A program made the position numbers and the translations under genes. Under the pieces are notes generated by a model. That model did not search any database. It worked only from the letters and a program-made list of their open reading frames with translations, and was not told the DNA's origin. From contig JANTQA010000036.1 of the NCBI GenBank assembly GCA_027625915.1, forward strand, positions 11,119,001 through 11,183,000: a DNA stretch of 64,000 nt. Direction: 5' to 3'. The stretch's first letter is position 1; each line of letters starts with the position of its first letter. Positions 58,501 to 64,000 of the stretch are shown piece after piece. The DNA is from Anaeramoeba flamelloides. Lineage: Eukaryota; Metamonada; Anaeramoebidae.

Positions 58501-61500
58501 TTTCTATTCATAAATTGGTAATATAAAATTAAGTGAAATATTAATACCGAATGAACCGAAGCAGTATCTGCGATTTGTATTTGAAAATATATTCATCAAA
58601 ATATTCCCAAAAATGAAAAAAAAATAAAAACTTTTTTTTCGAGAAAACAATGCACAGTCAATTTCAATAAAAAACAAATAATATGATCATTATCAAAACA
58701 ATTTTTTAAACAACAAAAAGTTTTTATCGGGTTTTTCCATTTTATTGGAAATTTTGTTGAGATTAAACAATTTATGAAAACAATTTTTTATACGATCAAA
58801 AAGAAAAAAATTAATCATCAATTTTCACTTCCTTGAAAAATATCTTTAAAAATCGAGATCATCAAATTTTAATTTCTTTTATATTTATAATAACGTACTT
58901 TTAAACAAATTGAATTATTAATACCAAGAATTAATAAATGGAAAAAAATTATTTTGTATTTTTAAATACATAAATTTTAGAATTAAGTTTAAGAAAGCTG
59001 TTTTTAAAAATAAATTTTCCCCACTTTTTTAGAAATAACTTAAACTAAAACACTGGATATTAACTTGTTCTTCGAATATATTTCACCTTTGAAAATCTAA
59101 CTTACAAAATAATACATTTAAGTTTTCTTTTTTCAAAAGAGTTTTGTTAAAGTAAAATGAGAAAACAAAAATATATGTTAAAACAACATCAAACCCTTTT
59201 TTCTGTTTGAACATTTTAATATCCTTACTATCAAATTACAAGGAAATTATTAAAAATATAAATTCACCTTTTGGTATAAATGTAATTAAACTACCAAAGA
59301 AATTAATTTGAATTGATAATATTAATTTTGAAAATCACAAAGATTGATCTATTTATTTATTCATTAAAAATAGGAGTAAATTCAGAAAAATTTATCAAAA
59401 TAGAAAAATGGAGAATAAAAAAAAAAAAAATTAATAGAATTAAAAAAAAAAAAAAATACAAAGATCTACAAAACATAGTTTAGGTTAAAGTTAGAAAAGG
59501 CCAAAAGGAAAAGAAAATAATTTTTATAAAAAACAATTTTTTATCAAGTTTATTTACCTTGACAAAACAATCTTTAAAATTAATAAAACACAAAAGTTCT
59601 TCAAAGATCTTCTATTCTAAAAGTTAAAAAAGAATACATTATATATTAATAACATTTTGAAAAAGCAAATATTCATCTCAAATATTTACAACTTTTTTAT
59701 TTTTTGGTAACTTGCAATTGTCATTGTTTCATTTTGGATATATTTTATTTAAACTCTTTTTCAAATAAAAGGGTACATAAAATTTCAAGAATTATTCATA
59801 ATTGAATCAAATTAATTATAGTATCATTCTAAAATACAAAAAACTCTTTTAAACATAAAAAAACACTCAACTGAATATTTAAAACTCATTAAAACAAAAC
59901 AATAAAAATTTACATTTAATATTTTAAAAATTGATGTGCCCTTTTATTTGAAATGAGAAATCTCGTTTTGTAAATTGTAAAGAAAAAAAAATAATAAAAT
60001 CAATAAAAATCGTTGAACAAAGTGAATTGGGGAAAAATTTCTTTACATTTTATTGATAACTCTTTACACATCAAACTTTTGTTCTTTAAAGTCTCATATT
60101 CAATATAAAGCCACAATTCATCTGGGTATTTTATTGGATTTTGTTTTTTTCAATATTTTCTCTTTTCTTTGTTCCATGCATCAATCCAATAATGGTATTT
60201 CTTAATTCCTATATCTAACTCATTCGAAATCAAACTTAAACTGTTTCTATTTTTATACTGTCAAATTATTTCAAAATTGATTTCTTCTTATCTTGTTTAT
60301 TCATTTTCCAACTGTTCAATACCCTAAATAAAAAAATCAAAAAAATCAAAAAATGAATAATTAAAATGAAAATCACCAACAAGTAATTAACTTATTGTAC
60401 AATCAAATTCAATAGTATTGATGATTTGAGAGGTGTTACCTTTTGTTTGAAAAAGAGTTTATATTTTGAAATTTTCTTAAATTTCAAAATTTTATTCCAA
60501 AGATTTATATTTGAAATAAATTATGATCCTTTCTTCCTGTATTTGCAAATTATTAAATTACTAAAAATCTCAAAATGAATTCTTTTCTAAAAATCTCAAA
60601 AATATAAAATTAAATTCTTCAAAAATATAAAAACTTTAAATTCCTCAAAACAATTCCAAAAATAATTTATATTTATTACAATAGTTTTCCAAAAATTTAA
60701 ATGACAATATAATTCTAGAAAAACTGCTCGAGCCATTTTTAAATTTACTAGCAGATGACGAACCTGAAGTGCGATCTGTTGGCTGCACACAACTCTATAA
60801 CTTTTGTGAATTAATTAAAAAGCACCCAAAGGTTATTGTTGAACGAATCATCCCAAAGATTGGAGATCTGTCAACGGATTCCTGTGAATTTGTCAAATCA
60901 TCATTAGCTGTTTCGATCATCAAAATTTCACCAATTATAGGTAAAGATGAAACATTAACAAACTTACTTTCTCATCAAATAACGTTATTCTCTGAAGAAA
61001 GCGCCAAAATCAATTTACCATTAATCAGGAACTTACATTATGTAGCTGAGGTGATCGGGATTGAACCCTTATTGGATGCAATTCTAGATTCGATCAATAG
61101 ATTATCAAAAAATGTTGATTGGAGGAATAGAGTAGAAATAATTAAATGTATCCCATTGATCGCAAATCTGTTTGATACTGGGGCATTCAATGAACACTTA
61201 ATTGATTTATGCTTTTCGTGGTTCACAGATATTGTGCATTCAGTTAGAGAGGAAGCAACTTTAATGATTAAAAAATTAATTGAAACTTTTGGCAAAAAAT
61301 GGGGTAACGAATTTGTCATTCCGAAAATAATTGAACTGTCAAATAACCAAAATCATTTATTCAGACAAATTGCCATTTTTACATTCGTAAAACTTGCTCC
61401 AATTTTAGGATCAGAATTTTATAAAGGAGATGTAATCGAAACCATTGTTAAATTAGGCGAAGACCCAATTCCAAATATCAGGATTTATTTAATCAATTCT

Positions 61501-61641
61501 TTAATTGAACTTTCAAAATATATCAATAATGATGAGAAGGAAATTTTAAAAAAATTATTAGAGAGTTTACAAGAGGACGTTGACAGAGATGTTAAATATT
61601 TTGCTACCCAAACATTCGAAAAAACCCAAAAAAAAAATTAA
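55508..61641 (+). CDS. PPP2R1: PP2A scaffold subunit A (PR65), HEAT repeats
   Basis: PR65 is the HEAT-repeat scaffold that holds the catalytic and regulatory subunits of protein phosphatase 2A. Exons are 55508-55661, 55792-55946, 56215-56463, 56698-56937 and 60685-61641. All junction phases agree and the product is 584 aa, against about 589 in animals. Family landmarks are in order: RTREEFIPFL, FVDLVGGEEH, TSSRYTACGIIPILY, QDSVRIQTIEVCVSFA, SWRVRYLASK, EVRSVGCTQLYNFCE, YVAEVIGIEPLL, VREEATLMIKKLIE, FGKKWGNEFVIPKI and DVDRDVKYFATQTFE at the C-terminus. Introns are 130, 268, 234 and 3747 bp. The last acceptor at 60684 is chosen because it keeps phase and restores the helix FSKNLNDNIILEKLLEPF, which aligns without a gap; the nearer AG at 60718 would break the frame. 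Intron 3 is almost pure pyrimidine for 120 bp. Confidence 0.95.
56938..60684 (+). other. 3.7-kb intron 4 of the PR65 gene
   Basis: Starts GTAAAT and ends CAATAG. Positions 57530-57750 hold three loose tandem units, about 95 bp apart, with a core TTGAAAACTGGAT. I see no nested gene and no transposon with clear ends. Confidence 0.8.
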
Positions 61642-64000
61642 TTTTTATTTATTATTTTTTTTTTTTTTTTTAGATTACTTTTTTATTAATTTACAAATTC
61701 TGATTCTTTTATTTTTCTTTTTATTATATTATTTTTTTTTCCTTTCAATTAAAATCAATAAGCAAATAACATTTTTTTACTTTTTTTCCGTTTTTTTTTC
61801 AGGAATCAAGCTGAAATAATAGATGCTTTTTTTTCTTTCAATTATTAATTTTGAGTGAAATTGTTGTGAATTAATATGCCAAGTTTAAAAAGGAAATATT
61901 TATTCACTTTTTTCATTAAAGATACCAACACTAGAATATTCAAGTGTGTTTTATGTACTAAAATTGAAATATTGTTGAATCGAGCGAGAGTTGGGTTTGA
62001 AATTTTTTTACCGAATCCGATCTTCAAACTAAATTTAAGAAGGATTTTGTTCCAATTAATAATAGGAGTTACAAATTCAAAAATTAAAATATGTGAGTCT
62101 TGAGAATAGTGAAAATTAACTAGATCTATAACTTTGAAAAGTTGAATTTATCTTGAAAAATTCAACTTTTAATTGCAAACTTTAAGAAAAGTCTAATAAT
62201 GAAACCAATTTCTTGGTAATATACTGGATAACAATTCTTCAGAACTCTAAATTACTTATACAACTCCACCCACACAATTACCACTTCAAAAACACAGATA
62301 ACCATATATTGTTACGTAAAAGAAAACTTCAAATTGATAATTCCCCTTTTAATATTTATTGTTACATTTATCAATATGGTCTGATTTATAAAATTTGGAT
62401 TATCATTATTGAATATTATTTTTGAAAAAATACCATTCTTTATTATAAAAATAATCTTTTATGCCCATTTTTTCTAAAAAATGGTCGAAAACAATCTGAA
62501 TTTTTTTGTTTTATCCGAATAAAGAGAAAGTGAATCTATCTGTACAAATTTTCTAATATCTGTGTTACTTGAAAATCAAGCACTTAAGAGATTTATATCA
62601 ACTTAGATTTATCTAAAAATAAAGTAAATTATTAATTGGATATAAATGATATTAGTATTCATTGTTGAAATTCTCTATAGAAATAGTCTATTAAATATTA
62701 ATTGAAAAAAAAAAAAATATTCCTTTTTTGACTAATGTTCACAATTAAAACATTATTATTTTATTAAATTCTGAAATTCCTTTTCTCAATGTAATATTAG
62801 AAACTCAAATATAATTATATTTCAATATTTATAATTTATTTTTAGAACCTCTAAAGAAAACTTTTTTCACATTTTTTTAATTTTCAAGATTTACTCAATA
62901 ACAATCAACATAAAAAAAGAACTACCCGTTACTTTTGATTTCATTTCTCACAAGTTAATTGCAACATCAATATGTTTACAATACATACAAGAAATAATTT
63001 CTCAAGAAAATTTATTTGTTCATTATTTAATTATTAAAAATAAATTGAATTTTTTAGTGATTAATCCACATTATAAGACAAATCTAAGTAAGATATTTTT
63101 GAACTTTGATACCCTTAGATTAATGGCCCAGTATTTAAAATTACCTTGAGATGTAGATTTTTTTCAAATATGCTTAGGTTTACTTACTAAGATAGGTATC
63201 ATTTTGAATTGAAGAGATCAACTTTTATACTACATAAATCGAAATAATGTGTACCCAACGACTATAATCTGTGTTTTAAAATATAATCTGGCATTTTTTT
63301 TTCTTATTGTTCCAAGGCAATATCCAATCTACGACTAAATAGTATACCTAAGATCAAATGAATTTTAAAGGTAAAATTCTTGTTCTTTTAAGTAAAATTT
63401 TAAATTATTAATACAATTTGTTGAAAAATTTTGTTATATTCTCAATTTTTCAAAAAGTTTTTGTTTTTTTTGATTGGTTATAATTTTCAGAAAAATTTAT
63501 TCTATTGCTTGAGATAAATATTCAAATTTGATCCTTTATTATAGAATTTCTAATCAAATTATAGAACTTTAAGAAACAAATACCATATTTAATTAGGGTA
63601 TATTGTTGGTTTCTTTAATTGGTTGATGTATAGGTCTTCTATAACAAAAAAAACACGCTTTTTATTTTGAAATATTGATTAAACTTTTCTGAACGAATTA
63701 TTTTGATAAAAGTCTTGAAATAATTTAATTTTTGAAAGAAATTTCCACAATGAACAACTAATCTAATTTACTTTCAACAAATACACTTGTTAATTTTAGA
63801 ATTGTCTGTGGTTAAGATAAATCCCTTAAAATAATTAAGAAAATGAATATTTCCAGAAACTTCTTAATTATACTTTATTGATAAAGTTCTTATTACTAAT
63901 CAAGTCTCTAAATAAGATCAGCCAACTGTAAATAGAATCAGTGAATTTCTTCACTTCTTAGATCTCAAGTTATTTCATTTAGTTACAAAGTTTACATTGT
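61642..64000. other. Intergenic region to window end
   Basis: No gene that I can support. Positions 63540-63730 resemble 9720-9960 (the shared TTGATGTATAG, then ATAACAAAAAA.CACGCTTTTT), an old dispersed repeat. A short frame at 61876-62103 includes FKCVLCTKIE, which faintly recalls a zinc-finger pair, but it is isolated. Confidence 0.4.

Noticed and set aside
56938-60684. An extra micro-exon in the PR65 gene
   Set aside because: First suspected because the AG at 60718 breaks the phase. Using the AG at 60684 restores the phase and fills the missing helix, so no extra exon is needed.
61038-61319. 93-codon minus-strand frame
   Set aside because: Antisense shadow of the well-supported PR65 last exon.
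61876-62103. Zinc-finger-like transposase start (FKCVLCTKIE)
   Set aside because: Only a single CX2C pair is visible, with no His pair in the right place and no transposase body after it.

Overview
The window is strongly AT-rich eukaryotic DNA with GT-AG introns, N-, K- and E-rich low-complexity tracts in proteins, and many small transposon remnants. The protein set (ARPC3, elongin C, the PP2A scaffold subunit, a calponin-homology giant with tandem PH-like modules, an RCC1 plus double-BTB protein, and ankyrin repeats fused to a TKL-type pseudokinase) suggests a free-living amoeboid protist. An Anaeramoeba-like metamonad is my best guess; an AT-rich amoebozoan is the alternative. The sequence alone cannot settle this. 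I see no rRNA, tRNA, CRISPR array, LTR element or virus-like element.

Layout. 1-2361: repeats, including many 50-60 bp hairpin modules and a LINE-derived piece. 2362-3221: ARPC3, three exons, the first possibly only an ATG. 3222-5142: repeats. 5143-7960: a decayed LINE (endonuclease plus reverse transcriptase) on the minus strand with a 197-bp TA-flanked MITE inside it. 8051-8646: two more MITE copies. 11114-11401: a small coiled-coil protein gene. 11402-20577: noncoding, with MITEs and a second LINE. 20578-20970: elongin C (minus), divergent from the CH/PH-like giant at 21410-27417 (plus), whose frame changes near an A8 run. 30119-34625: RCC1-BTB gene (minus) with a 2.8-kb intron. 36430-36780: LINE tail. 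39620-40503: a large inverted repeat. 40964-50925: ankyrin pseudokinase gene, four exons, with introns of 3.3 and 4.2 kb that hold a MITE-in-MITE, a dead Tc1/mariner element and a possible antisense gene trace. 50926-55507: repeats, including a nearly perfect 528-bp palindrome. 55508-61641: PP2A A subunit (PR65), five exons with a 3.7-kb intron. 61642-64000: no gene seen.

There is no operon-like grouping. A loose theme is cytoskeleton and signalling: ARPC3 and the CH protein act on actin or microtubules, PR65 scaffolds a phosphatase, the pseudokinase resembles integrin-linked kinase in plan, and elongin C and the RCC1-BTB protein belong to families used as ubiquitin-ligase adaptors. Introns fall into two size classes: short ones of 128-268 bp, and four of 2.8-4.2 kb, two of which hold recognisable mobile elements.

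The most useful results are complete gene models built from exons that looked unrelated, each supported by matching splice phases and by family length. The most unusual structures are the 528-bp palindrome, the dispersed hairpin modules, the conserved hairpin at LINE 3' ends with a compensatory base-pair change, and the nested MITEs.
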